Shown: positions 8,256 to 16,785, counted from the stretch's first letter. The stretch: 64,000 bases of DNA from UBA4742 sp963734965 (GCA_963734965.1 CAVTJK010000004.1:1550001-1614000), one strand, 5' to 3'. Numbers and translations: made by a program. Notes: a model not told the origin generated them from the sequence alone.

Positions 8256-9029
8256 CTAGAGGGGACCTGAGATGCCGCCGTCCTTGCGCACCCGCCAGAA
8301 GTGGATGGCCAGGAAGATGACGGTGACGAACGGAACAAACAGGACGTGGAGCACGTACCACCGTAAGAGGGTGTCCGTGCCGATGACCTTGCCCCCCAAT
8401 AAGACGAAGCGGACTTGATCACCGAACACGGGTGTGTAGCCCATCATGTTGGTGCCGACGGTGACCGCCCAGAGCGCGAGCTGGTCCCACGGCAGCAGGT
8501 AGCCGGTGAACGAGAGCAGCAGCGTGAGGGTGAGCAGGATCACGCCGATCACCCAGTTGAACTCCCGGGGCGGCTTGTAGGCACCGTGGTAGAAGACGCG
8601 CGCCATGTGCAGGAAGACCGACAACACCATGAGGTGCGCGGCCCATCTGTGCATGTTGCGCACGAGCAACCCGAACGTCACCGAGGTCTGGAGCGTGTAG
8701 ATGTCGCTCCAGGCGTTGGCCGAGGTCGGGCGGTAGAAGAACATCAGGAAGATGCCCGTGATGGTGAGCACGATGAACAAGAAGAAGCTCAGTCCACCGA
8801 GGCACAGGGTGTAGGACACCTTGACCGCGTGACGCTTCACCTTCACGGGGTGAAGGTGGTAGAGCACGCTGTTCATGATCACGTAGGAGCGGTTGCGGGG
8901 GCTGTCGGTGTAGCCCTTGCGGAACACCGAGCCGGGCCGGAAGATCGAGTTCCAGGCCTGGCTGCCCTGAACGGATTCGTTCAGCTCGGCGATCCTGCTC
9001 TTGCCCTTGGGCTGCATGGTCTTGGCCAC
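8256..9029 (-). CDS. qcrB: Cytochrome b, N-terminal b6-type haem subunit
   Basis: Binds the two b haems of the quinol-oxidising complex. The four axial histidines have the b6 spacing: H127 and H141 in one helix, H228 and H243 in the other (RNMHRWAAH and LHMARVFYHG; LLRWYVLH and AIHFWRVRK). 257 residues with four membrane helices, ending after the fourth helix, so cytochrome b is split in two polypeptides here. Most Actinomycetota have one long QcrB. It starts 96 nt after the ferredoxin gene. Confidence 0.94.
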   Translation of the reverse strand: MAKTMQPKGKSRIAELNESVQGSQAWNSIFRPGSVFRKGYTDSPRNRSYVIMNSVLYHLHPVKVKRHAVKVSYTLCLGGLSFFLFIVLTITGIFLMFFYRPTSANAWSDIYTLQTSVTFGLLVRNMHRWAAHLMVLSVFLHMARVFYHGAYKPPREFNWVIGVILLTLTLLLSFTGYLLPWDQLALWAVTVGTNMMGYTPVFGDQVRFVLLGGKVIGTDTLLRWYVLHVLFVPFVTVIFLAIHFWRVRKDGGISGPL

Positions 9030-9125
9030 GTCAGTTCCTTTGTCCCGGTCCGGCGACCGAGTCTCGAGCGGTGATGTCCTGATGGGAGGGGTCTGGGCCT
9101 GATGGGGCCCGGTTCGGCGAGAGGC

Positions 9126-9542
9126 TCATCCGAGCCGCATCCCGTATCCGTAGCCATACGTCGTCATGCGCTGGTGCGTATCACCGGCCGACGAAGGGTC
9201 GCCGACCTTACCGAGGATGATCACGCCCGTGGGGCACCGGTCGACGCACAACGCGCAGCGTGTGCAGACGTCGTCGTCGATCAGGAACACCGAGTGGTCA
9301 CCGGGGTCCTCGCCGGGGCGCTCGGTGAGGATGGCCTCGTCGATGGCCTCGGTCTTGACCAGATGGATGCACTTCCACGGACAGATGTCGACGCAGCCCT
9401 CACAGGTGATGCACTCGGACTGGTCGATGTGGATGAACTGCTTGGGCTTGACCGCCTTGGACAGCCACGCCGCGTCGACTTCCTGGAGGACGTAGTCGTC
9501 CCGGAACTCGGGCATCGGGGGATTGGCATCGGTGCGACCCAT
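9126..9542 (-). CDS. 2[4Fe-4S] ferredoxin-like protein in the bc operon
   Basis: Two cluster motifs are seen: C44-x2-C47-x2-C50-x3-C54-P and C93-x2-C96-x2-C99-x3-C103-P, with an extra cysteine at 58. 138 residues from the ATG at 9540-9542, which lies 1 nt past the preceding gene's stop; a longer frame exists but would overlap that gene. The spacing between the motifs (about 35 residues) is larger than in small bacterial ferredoxins. Its place ahead of cytochrome b suggests a soluble electron carrier or a peripheral subunit of the bc complex; that role is inferred. Confidence 0.88.
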   Translation of the reverse strand: MGRTDANPPMPEFRDDYVLQEVDAAWLSKAVKPKQFIHIDQSECITCEGCVDICPWKCIHLVKTEAIDEAILTERPGEDPGDHSVFLIDDDVCTRCALCVDRCPTGVIILGKVGDPSSAGDTHQRMTTYGYGYGMRLG

Positions 9543-9543
9543 G

Positions 9544-9990
9544 TCAGCTCTTCCGCACCAGCGGACGCCCGTAGTCCGAGGTGGTGATGGCCGGAACGGC
9601 CGCGGCACGCTTGGCCCGGTTCTGCCACCAGGCGAAGATCCAGATCTGGAAGGCGAGCGCCGCCACGTAGATCCCGACGACGAGGATGTCGCGGACGGTC
9701 TGGTACGTGATGGTGAGGGGGAACCAGCCCCCGGCCTTCTGGTTCTTGAGGATGCCGAAGGGGCCGGTGAACAACTTGGCCGGCACCCAGCCGAGCTCGT
9801 TGGAGGTCCAGGTCAGCCACAGGTGAGGGACCATCGCATAGGTCCAGAACATCACGAAGAAGGCGTACATGGACGCCACCATCGCCTCGCCCCAGGTGAG
9901 CGGCGTGCCCGGCGGGCGCCGCTTGGACATGGGAATCACAAGGAGGATCAGTGCGACGTCGATGAGGAGCGCTGTGACGAACGCAACCAC
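9544..9990 (-). CDS. Unknown small membrane protein heading the respiratory operon
   Basis: No family recognised. 148 residues with three hydrophobic segments (about 2-20, 36-57 and 101-122), a Trp-rich loop (PHLWLTWTSNELGWVP) and a basic C-terminus. The start is a GTG at 9988-9990, with a strong GGAGG 11 nt upstream (bases 10002-10006). It is the first gene of the co-directional array that runs to nuoF and is followed within 1 nt by the ferredoxin. Possibly a membrane anchor for that ferredoxin, but the sequence alone does not show it. Confidence 0.8.
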   Translation of the reverse strand: MVAFVTALLIDVALILLVIPMSKRRPPGTPLTWGEAMVASMYAFFVMFWTYAMVPHLWLTWTSNELGWVPAKLFTGPFGILKNQKAGGWFPLTITYQTVRDILVVGIYVAALAFQIWIFAWWQNRAKRAAAVPAITTSDYGRPLVRKS

Positions 9991-10317
9991 CTGGGTGGGG
10001 ACCTCCGTTGCTGGACCGGTTCAGCCTACCGCCGGCGATCGCGACCCCCGGTTCACCAGGGCGTGATCAGGCGGAGCAGGACTGAGGTTTAGCACGACCA
10101 TCGCGGGCCAAGCACATCGGCAGCGGCGCTCACACGACACCGATGCGACGCCGATGCGAACCCGGCGGGACACCAGCACCGGAGCCCCCGGTGACCGTCT
10201 TGGCCTCACGGCGCGCGCGTGACCTAATGTGCGAATCGATGCTACCCCGGCCCGCCGACCGATGCCGCTGTTACGCGGTCAGCGAGCCGACTTTGAACAT
10301 GCCCCCGGAGGCCGGCT
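9991..10317. other. Divergent intergenic region between the respiratory operon and the cytochrome c gene
   Basis: 327 bases with no convincing gene. It holds a TAGGCT -10 and GGAGG for the leftward operon near 10002-10028, and a GGAGG about 10 nt before the rightward GTG at 10318. The middle contains several CGATGC-type direct repeats (10138-10160 and 10236-10243) of unknown meaning. Confidence 0.6.
10023..10028 (-). promoter_or_regulatory. -10 element of the bc/nuo operon
   Basis: TAGGCT on the minus strand. The predicted leader is about 25 nt and carries the GGAGG at 10002-10006. This is one of the few transcripts here with a ribosome-binding leader. No clear -35 is seen. Confidence 0.45.
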
Positions 10318-11162
10318 GTGACCGAAGTACCCGAGCATCTCCTCAAGCGCTCCCGCGACCGTCGGGCGGCGCTGGGCCTCGGGGGTGGCGGAGACGCCGG
10401 AGGGGGCGACGCCGGGGCATCGGCGGCGTCCACCGCGTCCGAGAGCACCGAGGTCGAGGCCAGCGCCGGCGCCAGCGCGGCGGCCCGGCCGGCCGCCGTC
10501 GAACCCATCGAGGCGATCGCTCCTCCCAAGCCGCTCGCCCCCTTCGTCCGGGCCTCGCTCGAGCGCAAGCGCATCCCCCTCTGGGTCATGCCGGTGCTCG
10601 CCTTCCTGCCCATCTGGGCCGTGATCTACGTCAACACGCTTGTCGGCGCCGTATTCGAACGTGCCGACCCAGACTCGTCGCCGGCGCCACCGTGTACCAG
10701 AGCTGCTCGAGTTGCCACGGCGCCAACGGCGAGGGCGGCGTCGGTCGCCAGCTCAACGACGGCGAGGTGCTCAAGACCTTCCCCTACATCGCCGACCAGC
10801 TCGAGTTCGTGTGGGGCGGCGACGTCGGCAACCCGGTCGACAAGCCCTACGGCAACCCGAACCGGCCGGGGGGCCAGCGCATCGCCGGTCACTTCGGGCA
10901 GCTGATGCCGGCGTGGAACGGCGTGCTCACCCAGGCCCAGCTGCTCGACGTCGTGCGCCACGAACGCGAGACGATCAGCGGCGAGGTGGTGCCCGAGAAG
11001 CAGATCGCCCCGGACGGCTCGCTGCTGTGGCCCAACGGCACGCCGGTGCTCGACCCGACCACCGGCCTGCTGGTCAACCCCGACGGCTCGACGATGCTCG
11101 ACCCGACCACGGGCAAGCTGACCAACCGGTCCCTGGCCGAGTCGGCCAAGGCCAAGGCGTAA
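10318..11162 (+). CDS. Membrane-anchored monohaem cytochrome c (one frameshift)
   Basis: Reads as one protein of about 281 residues if one missing base near 10676 is restored. The first frame gives a soluble N-terminus opening TEVPEHLLKRSRDRRAALGL, a low-complexity Ala/Gly stretch and one membrane helix (about 83-105). The second frame, from GTC at 10677, gives the haem motif CSSCH, a FGQLMPAW axial-methionine region and a C-terminal tail with two DPTTG repeats. The opening motif matches that of the cytochrome b C-terminal subunit. Start GTG at 10318 has a GGAGG upstream. It may be an electron carrier between the bc complex and the oxidase. Confidence 0.82.
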
Positions 11163-11178
11163 CTGCCGGCGCACTGGG

Positions 11179-11220
11179 TCTCCGGTCGGCGAGCCTCCCT
11201 CCGACCGCTTCGCCATCCGG
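11179..11220 (+). repeat. Dispersed repeat family 2, copy a
   Basis: Begins TCTCCGGTCGGCGAGCCTCC and ends CGCTTCGCCATCCGG. Similar copies lie at 24976-25018 and 25078-25119 (opposite strand) and 48278-48320. Copies a and d also share flanks (ACTGGGTC before; a TCATC...CGAGCGGC stretch after). Confidence 0.8.
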
Positions 11221-11276
11221 GTGTCATCCTCCGAGCGGCCCGGCAGCTGAAATCGTCCGGGGGTGCGGGCCGACCG

Positions 11277-11282
11277 TAGGCT
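11277..11282 (+). promoter_or_regulatory. -10 element, leaderless flavoprotein gene
   Basis: TAGGCT ending 6 nt before the GTG at 11289; transcription should start at the start codon. Confidence 0.6.
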
Positions 11283-11288
11283 GGGGCG

Positions 11289-12572
11289 GTGACTGCGGCC
11301 GCTGCTCCTCGACCTGACGGTGGACGCCACGACGTGCTGGTGGTCGGAGGCGGGCCTTCGGGCGCGGCGACCGCGTACTGGTTGGCCGAGGCCGGCCACG
11401 ACGTCGTGATCGTCGAGCGCAAGCGCTTCCCCCGCGAGAAGACCTGTGGAGACGGGCTCACGCCCCGGGCCGTGCACCAGCTCGACGAGATGGGGCTGGG
11501 CGAGCGGATGGCCGACTACCACCGCTTCGACGGACTGCGGGCGGTGGCCCACGGCATCGAGCTCGAGCTCGAGTGGCCGACGCACTCGATCTATCCGTCG
11601 CACGGCTATGTGGTGCGCCGATCCGACCTCGACACGATGGTGGCCGAGCACGCGGTCAAGGCCGGGGCCGTGCTGCGTCAGGGCACCGAGGCCGTGGCCC
11701 CGATCGAGACCGGTGGATTGATGACGGGCGCGGTGGTGAAGGACAAGGAGTCGGGCCGCACCGAGGAGATCTCGGCCCGGTACGTCGTCATCGCCGACGG
11801 GGCCAACTCGCGGTTCGGCCGGGCCCTGGGCACCTCGCGCAACCGGACCTACCCGCAGGGCATGGCCATCCGCGGCTACTTCGCGAGTCCGATCAGCGAC
11901 ACGCCCTGGATCGAGAGCGCCCTCGACGTCCGCGACCGCAACGGCCACTCGCTCCCCGGCTACGGATGGATCTTCCCGCTGGGCGACGGCCAGATCAACG
12001 TGGGCATCGGCCTGCTGTCGACGTTCCGGGACTTCAAGTCCGTGAACACCACCCACATCATGAACGAGTTCGCGGCCACCGCTCCCGAGCGTTGGGGGAT
12101 CTCGCCCGAGACGGCCACATCGGTCCCGACGGGGGGTCGGCTGCCGATGGGCGGCTCGGTCGGACCCAAGGTCGGACCGACCTGGATCGTGGTCGGCGAC
12201 GCCGCCGGATCGATCAACCCGTTCAACGGCGAGGGCATCGACTACGCCTACGAGACCGGGCGCATCGCCGCCGGGCTCCTGGACGAGACGCTGCGGACCG
12301 GCGACGGCATGGTGCTGCAGCGCTACCCAGCCGTGCTCGACGAGACCTACGGCCTCTACTTCAAGGTGGCCCGCCTGTTCGCCAAGGTCATCGGCCAGCC
12401 CACGCTCATGCGCGAGCTGACCCGCGTCGGCATGCGCTCGCACACGCTCATGGAATGGGTGCTGCGGATCATGGCCAACCTGTTGCGAGACGACGAGCGC
12501 GGCACCGCCGAGCTCGTCTACCGCGCCGCTGCTCAGATCGCCCGGGTCATCCCCGAACCCACCGCCGCCTGA
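11289..12572 (+). CDS. Geranylgeranyl/menaquinone reductase family flavoprotein
   Basis: FAD-dependent reductase of the geranylgeranyl-reductase family. The dinucleotide-binding motif VVGGGPSGAATAYWLAEAG lies near residue 18; the family motif CGDGLTPRAV near 57; and the second FAD contact GDAAGSINPFNGEGIDYA near 303. 427 residues, the normal length. Mycobacterial MenJ, which saturates one isoprene unit of menaquinone, belongs here. Position beside the quinol-oxidising and NADH-quinone complexes makes a menaquinone-tailoring role attractive, but archaeal-type lipid or carotenoid substrates are also known in the family. The start is the leaderless GTG at 11289. Confidence 0.85.
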   Translation: MTAAAAPRPDGGRHDVLVVGGGPSGAATAYWLAEAGHDVVIVERKRFPREKTCGDGLTPRAVHQLDEMGLGERMADYHRFDGLRAVAHGIELELEWPTHSIYPSHGYVVRRSDLDTMVAEHAVKAGAVLRQGTEAVAPIETGGLMTGAVVKDKESGRTEEISARYVVIADGANSRFGRALGTSRNRTYPQGMAIRGYFASPISDTPWIESALDVRDRNGHSLPGYGWIFPLGDGQINVGIGLLSTFRDFKSVNTTHIMNEFAATAPERWGISPETATSVPTGGRLPMGGSVGPKVGPTWIVVGDAAGSINPFNGEGIDYAYETGRIAAGLLDETLRTGDGMVLQRYPAVLDETYGLYFKVARLFAKVIGQPTLMRELTRVGMRSHTLMEWVLRIMANLLRDDERGTAELVYRAAAQIARVIPEPTAA

Positions 12573-12620
12573 CGAGGCCTGACGGACCGGTCACCGACCG
12601 TCGCCCAGCGACGAGTTCTG

Positions 12621-12658
12621 GTGCCGCAACCGAACCCCACAGAGTCACGCGACGGCAC
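12621..12658. repeat. GTGCCG palindromic repeat, copy A
   Basis: GTGCCG (12621-12626) and CGGCAC (12653-12658) separated by exactly 26 nt. It sits at the convergent ends of the flavoprotein and AbiEi-like genes, and its minus strand supplies the stop codon of the latter. Confidence 0.8.
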
Positions 12659-13577
12659 TGAAACCACCGCGGCGGGCCCGGCGAACGGTGTCGAGGAGCT
12701 CGCGGCGACGGTGCCACACGACGAACTCGTCGATCTCGACGACGAGCCAGCCGGCCCGCTCGAGCCGCGCCTTGCGTTCAGCGTCGTGTCGCTGGTCGGT
12801 GAGGCTCAGGTGATAGAGGTCGCTCTGGACCTCGAAGATCACCTTGCACTCGCGATCGAGGAGGTCGACTCGTCCGATCCACTCGTGGTCGTCGCCCAGG
12901 TCGACCTGCCGTTCGAGCGGTCGTTGGCCGTCCTCGACGAGCAACTCGTTCACCCGAGCTTCGAGGTTGCTCTCTGGCGGGCGGTAGTCGGGCGGACGCT
13001 CGGCGACGAGCTCCCGAAGCAACGTGATGCCACTCCGACCGCTGGCTCCGAGCTCATCGAGCGTGCGATCGAGCGTTCGCCTCGAGAGCAGGCCCCGCGA
13101 CCACGCCCGATCGAGAAGACGCGCCGTTCGCTTGGGATGCAATGTTGCCGCCAGGTCGAAGATCGTCCGCACGGCGGTGGTCACCCGGAGTCCATCGAGT
13201 TCGGTGACATGCCGGTCGTCGAAGGCGGCGCTCGTGTGAACGACACAGAGCGGGCTCACGCGCACCCCGGGATTGCGGTGGCACACGACGTGAACGGGCA
13301 TGAGCTTGAAGCCGGGGAACTGCCACAACGCGGCGGCCGAGTACCGAGCGAGGGCGGCGCCTCCGCCGACGTCCAGAAGCGCCGCCTTGGCGAGCATCAA
13401 CGGGGTCTGAGGTACCGCGCCCGAACGCAGAACGCGCGGACTCAGCGGGACCCAGTCGCCGCGCTCGATCCGACGCCGCAAGACCCGCCCACCGACACCG
13501 GCGTCGTGGGCCTGACGACGAGCAACCAAGGCGAACTGCTCACAGGCGATCGATCGGAGTATCTGGTCGGGATTCAT
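12645..13577 (-). CDS. AbiEi-antitoxin-like HTH plus DUF559 (Vsr-like nuclease fold) protein
   Basis: About 310 residues. The N-terminal half resembles the AbiEi-type winged-helix proteins common in actinobacteria (VLRRRIERGDWVPLSPRVLR, then YSAAALWQFPG, then GLRVTTAVRTIFDLA). The C-terminal 110 residues match DUF559, a Vsr-like endonuclease fold (RVDLLDRECKVIFEVQSDLYH; RLERAGWLVVEID). No nucleotidyltransferase toxin (AbiEii) lies nearby, so it is probably not half of a TA pair. Start ATG at 13575-13577; a GTG at 13593-13595 would add six residues. Its last codons lie inside repeat copy A, and copies B and C lie just upstream. Function unknown. Confidence 0.72.
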   Translation of the reverse strand: MNPDQILRSIACEQFALVARRQAHDAGVGGRVLRRRIERGDWVPLSPRVLRSGAVPQTPLMLAKAALLDVGGGAALARYSAAALWQFPGFKLMPVHVVCHRNPGVRVSPLCVVHTSAAFDDRHVTELDGLRVTTAVRTIFDLAATLHPKRTARLLDRAWSRGLLSRRTLDRTLDELGASGRSGITLLRELVAERPPDYRPPESNLEARVNELLVEDGQRPLERQVDLGDDHEWIGRVDLLDRECKVIFEVQSDLYHLSLTDQRHDAERKARLERAGWLVVEIDEFVVWHRRRELLDTVRRARRGGFSAVA

Positions 13578-13648
13578 GCTCACCCAGGCAACCACTGGGG
13601 TGTGACAGTCACCGCCGTCGCTGGCTCAGGTCCCGCTTCCGACCGCGC

Positions 13649-15062
13649 TCACCCCCGTTCCAGTGCCGCAAGCCGACCCCTCAGGGTCACGCGACGGCAC
13701 CAAAACGAGACGAGCTGGGTTCCGGTGCCGCAAGCCGACCCCTCAGGGTCACGCGACGGCACCAAAACGAGACGAGACGGGCGGCGGGTCAGCGAGCGGG
13801 CGGCGACGGCCGTCGCGGCGTCGGCGGCGATGTCGACGACCTGGGCGAGGATCTCGTCGCGGTGGGTGGTGCCGGGGAAGAGGACCTCGTAGGCGCCGGG
13901 CGCGAGGGCCACGCCTCGGTCGAGCATCTCGTGGAAGAAGGCGGCGTACATCTTCTCGTCGGTCTGCTTGGCCGTCTCGTAGTCCGTGGCGACGCTGGTC
14001 GCCGAAGTAGAGCCCGACGAGCGGTCCGGCGACGGGCACCTGCACGGGCAAGCCGGCACCACCGATGGCCGAGGCCAGGTCAGAGGCGAACCGGCCCACG
14101 CGGGCGGTCAGGGTGGCGTAGGTGTCCTCGGTGAGCTGCTCGAGGGCGGCGACGCCGGCGGCGGTCGCGAGCGGGTTCCCCGACAACGTGCCGGCCTGGT
14201 ACACGGGCCCGAGCGGGGCCAGCACGTCCATGATCTCGGCGCGGCCGCCGAAGGCTCCGACCGGCAGGCCCCCGCCGATGACCTTGCCCAGCGTCGTGAG
14301 GTCGGGCGTGACCCCGAGCCGCTGCTGGGCTCCTCCGAGGCCGACCCGGAACCCGGTGATGACCTCGTCGAAGATCAGCAGGGCGCCGACCCGATCGCAC
14401 TCGGCGCGCAGGCCCTCGAGGAATCCGGGGACCGGGTTGACCAGCCCCATGTTGGCGGCGATGGGCTCGACGATCACACACGCGACCTGGTCGTCCAGCG
14501 TCGGCACCACGTTGTAGGGAGCGACGATCGTGTCGGCCACCGCCGAGGGCGTCACCCCTGCCGACCCCGGCAGGCCGAGGGCGGCCATGGCCGTCCCGCC
14601 TTCGACGAGCAGCGCATCGGAGTGCCCGTGGTAGTTGCCGGCGAACTTCACCAGCTTGGATCGCTCGGTGTAGCCGCGGGCCACCCGGATGGCGCTCATC
14701 GTCGCCTCGGTGCCGCTCGAGACCAGCCTGACCTTGTCGATCGACGGGACCCGCTCGGCGATCGTCTCGGCCAACTGCACCTCGCGGGCGGTGGGTGCCC
14801 CGTAGGACGTTCCGTCAGCCGCCGCGACGCACACGGCGTCGACGATGCTCGGGTTGGCGTGGCCGAGGATGATGGCGCCGTAGGACTGGACGAAGTCGAC
14901 GTAGCGCCGGCGCTCGACGTCCCAGACGTGAGGCCCCTCCGCCGTGGCCACGAAGTAGGGAACACCTCCCACCGACTGGAACGCCCGCACAGGCGAGTTG
15001 ACACCCCCTGGGATCACGCGTTGGGCGCGATCGAAGAGGGCTTCGTTGGTCGGGTCGGTCAT
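13649..15062 (-). CDS. hemL: Glutamate-1-semialdehyde 2,1-aminomutase (one frameshift, repeat-encoded tail)
   Basis: PLP enzyme making 5-aminolevulinate from glutamate-1-semialdehyde in the C5 haem pathway. The PLP lysine is K260 (LTTLGKVIGGGLPVGAFGG); FDEVITGFR (231-239) and NYHGHSD (143-149) are typical. One extra base near 14000 breaks the frame after LYFGDQ; the next frame continues VATDYETAKQTDEKMYAAFF to GTTHRDEI, the normal C-terminus. The continued frame does not stop at the usual place but reads through two palindromic repeat copies for about 45 residues. It lies 30 nt after hemB. Confidence 0.9.
13663..13700. repeat. GTGCCG palindromic repeat, copy B
   Basis: GTGCCG and CGGCAC 26 nt apart, with a nested GACCC-CTCA-GGGTC hairpin (13675-13688). 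The surrounding unit, about 58 nt from 13657, is repeated almost exactly 62 nt further on. Confidence 0.85.
13725..13762. repeat. GTGCCG palindromic repeat, copy C
   Basis: Identical to copy B through the 38-bp core and its right flank (CAAAACGAGACGAG). It lies inside the extended hemL reading frame. Confidence 0.85.
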
Positions 15063-15092
15063 GGCGACGCTCCGGCGCTCGTACCCGTCACG

Positions 15093-16073
15093 TCAGTCGA
15101 GCGTCTCGGCCAACGAGCGGGCGAAGTAGGTGAGGATGATGTCCGCGCCCGCCCGCTTGACGGCACCGATGTGCTCGAGCGCCACCGCCGGCCCGTCGAT
15201 CCAGCCCCGCTCGGCCGCGGCCTGGACCATCGAGTACTCCCCCGACACGTGATAGGCGGCCAGCGGCACGTCGACGAGCGCTCGGGCCTGAGCGATGACG
15301 TCGAGATAGGCCAGCGCCGGTTTGACCATGACCATGTCGGCGCCCTCGTCGAGGTCGGCCCGGATCTCCTCCAGCGCCTCCCGGGCGTTGCGGGGATCCT
15401 GCTGGTAGCCCTTGCGATCGCCGCCGCCGACGATGGTCACGTCCACGGCGTCACGAAACGGTCCGTACAGGGCCGACGCGTACTTGGCGGCGTAGGCCAG
15501 GATCGCCACGCCGGCGTGGCCCGATCCGTCGAGGGCGGCGCGGATGGCCCCGACCTGACCGTCCATCATCCCGCTCGGGGCGCAGATGTCGGCCCCGGCG
15601 CCGGCCTGGGCCTGGGCGACGCGGCCGTAGAGCTCGAGGGTGGCGTCGTTGTCGACCTCGCCGTGCTCGTCGACGAGGCCGCAATGGCCGTGATCGGTGT
15701 ACTCGTCGAGGCAGAGGTCGGCCATGAGCACGAGCTCGTCACCGAGGTCGTCGCGGAGATCCCTCAGCGCCACCTGGACGATCCCGTCGGGATCCCACGC
15801 CCCCGAGCCCTGGGCATCCTTGGTCGACGGCACCCCGAACAGGATCACGCCGGGGACGCCGAGACCGGCCAGCTCGGCGACCTCCTTGCGCAGCGATTCC
15901 CGGGTGTGCTGGACCTGACCCGGCAGCGAGGCGATGGGCTGGGGCTCGTCGATGCCCTCTCGTACGAACAGGGGCGCGACGAGGTCGTCGACCGACAACC
16001 GGGTCTCGGCGACGAGGCGGCGCAGCGCCGGGGTGCGTCGCAGTCGCCGCAGGCGTCGATCGGGGAAGCTCAC
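15093..16073 (-). CDS. hemB: Delta-aminolevulinic acid dehydratase (porphobilinogen synthase)
   Basis: Condenses two 5-aminolevulinates to porphobilinogen. 326 residues from the GTG at 16071-16073, the normal length. The Schiff-base lysines are K197 (AYAAKYASA) and K251 (MVMVKPALAYLD). The metal loop reads DLCLDEYTDHGHCG: C121 and C131 are kept but the middle cysteine of the zinc triad is D123, an intermediate between Zn and Mg types. It lies 4 nt after the HAD phosphatase gene and ahead of hemL; the three form one unit. Confidence 0.94.
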   Translation of the reverse strand: MSFPDRRLRRLRRTPALRRLVAETRLSVDDLVAPLFVREGIDEPQPIASLPGQVQHTRESLRKEVAELAGLGVPGVILFGVPSTKDAQGSGAWDPDGIVQVALRDLRDDLGDELVLMADLCLDEYTDHGHCGLVDEHGEVDNDATLELYGRVAQAQAGAGADICAPSGMMDGQVGAIRAALDGSGHAGVAILAYAAKYASALYGPFRDAVDVTIVGGGDRKGYQQDPRNAREALEEIRADLDEGADMVMVKPALAYLDVIAQARALVDVPLAAYHVSGEYSMVQAAAERGWIDGPAVALEHIGAVKRAGADIILTYFARSLAETLD

Positions 16074-16077
16074 GACC

Positions 16078-16785
16078 TCATCGTAGGTCGCCGGTTCGGT
16101 GACGACTCGACCCGCAGGACGCCGGCCGGGCCCCGACCAGGCGGTCGAGCCGGGCCAGATCGAGGTCGGCCAACGACGTGACCACCAGGTCGGCGTGAGG
16201 GAACGACGACGACGCGGTGATCCGGTTGGGGACGACGACGCAGCAGAATCCGGCGGCGTTGGCGGCGACCGAGCCGTGATGCGAGTCCTCGAGGGCGACC
16301 GAGCCAGCCGGGTCGACGCCGAGCTCGTCGGCCGCGGCGAGGTACACATCCGGCGCCGGCTTGGTCCGGGGGACCTGGTCGCCGCACACGACCACCGCGA
16401 ACCGGTCGGCCAGCCCGATGCGTTCGAGATGGGGGACCACCCAGTCGACCGGTGAGCTCGAGGCCACCGCCGTGGGGACTCGGGCGGCCGCGGCGGCGTC
16501 GAGCAGCGCCTCGACCCCGGGCCGGATGGTCTCGGCCGCGATCAGCGCGTGGTGCGCCTGCAGCCGCCGCGCTCGGACGAGGTCACGGTCGATGGGTCGC
16601 CCGACGACCTCCTCGAGCCAGAGCGACCAGTGCCGGTTGTCGGTGCGGCCGACCCTCTGGCGCCAGTCGTCGAGCGCCAGATCGGCCCCGTGGGCCACGA
16701 ACTCGTCGCGGACGGTCACGAACTCGGGCCATTCGGTGTCGAGGATCAGGCCGTCGAAGTCGAAGACCAGTGCGTCCAGGCTCAT
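16078..16785 (-). CDS. HAD-superfamily (subfamily IA) phosphatase/phosphomutase
   Basis: 235 residues. The nucleophile motif DFDGLILDTE is at the N-terminus, motif II is VASSSP, the motif III lysine is in RTKPAPDVYLAA and motif IV is ALEDSHHG. A helical cap lies between residues 15 and 85, as in phosphoglycolate phosphatase and beta-phosphoglucomutase relatives. The substrate is not readable from sequence. It heads a unit with hemB and hemL; whether it acts in haem synthesis is unknown. Start ATG at 16783-16785, with a -10 just upstream. Confidence 0.85.
   Translation of the reverse strand: MSLDALVFDFDGLILDTEWPEFVTVRDEFVAHGADLALDDWRQRVGRTDNRHWSLWLEEVVGRPIDRDLVRARRLQAHHALIAAETIRPGVEALLDAAAAARVPTAVASSSPVDWVVPHLERIGLADRFAVVVCGDQVPRTKPAPDVYLAAADELGVDPAGSVALEDSHHGSVAANAAGFCCVVVPNRITASSSFPHADLVVTSLADLDLARLDRLVGARPASCGSSRHRTGDLR

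Noticed and set aside
12645..13577. Complete AbiE type IV toxin-antitoxin system
   Set aside because: No AbiEii nucleotidyltransferase gene on either side; only the antitoxin-like domain is present.
13657..13776. Possible CRISPR array
   Set aside because: Only two units, a palindromic core, no spacers of constant length and no cas genes.
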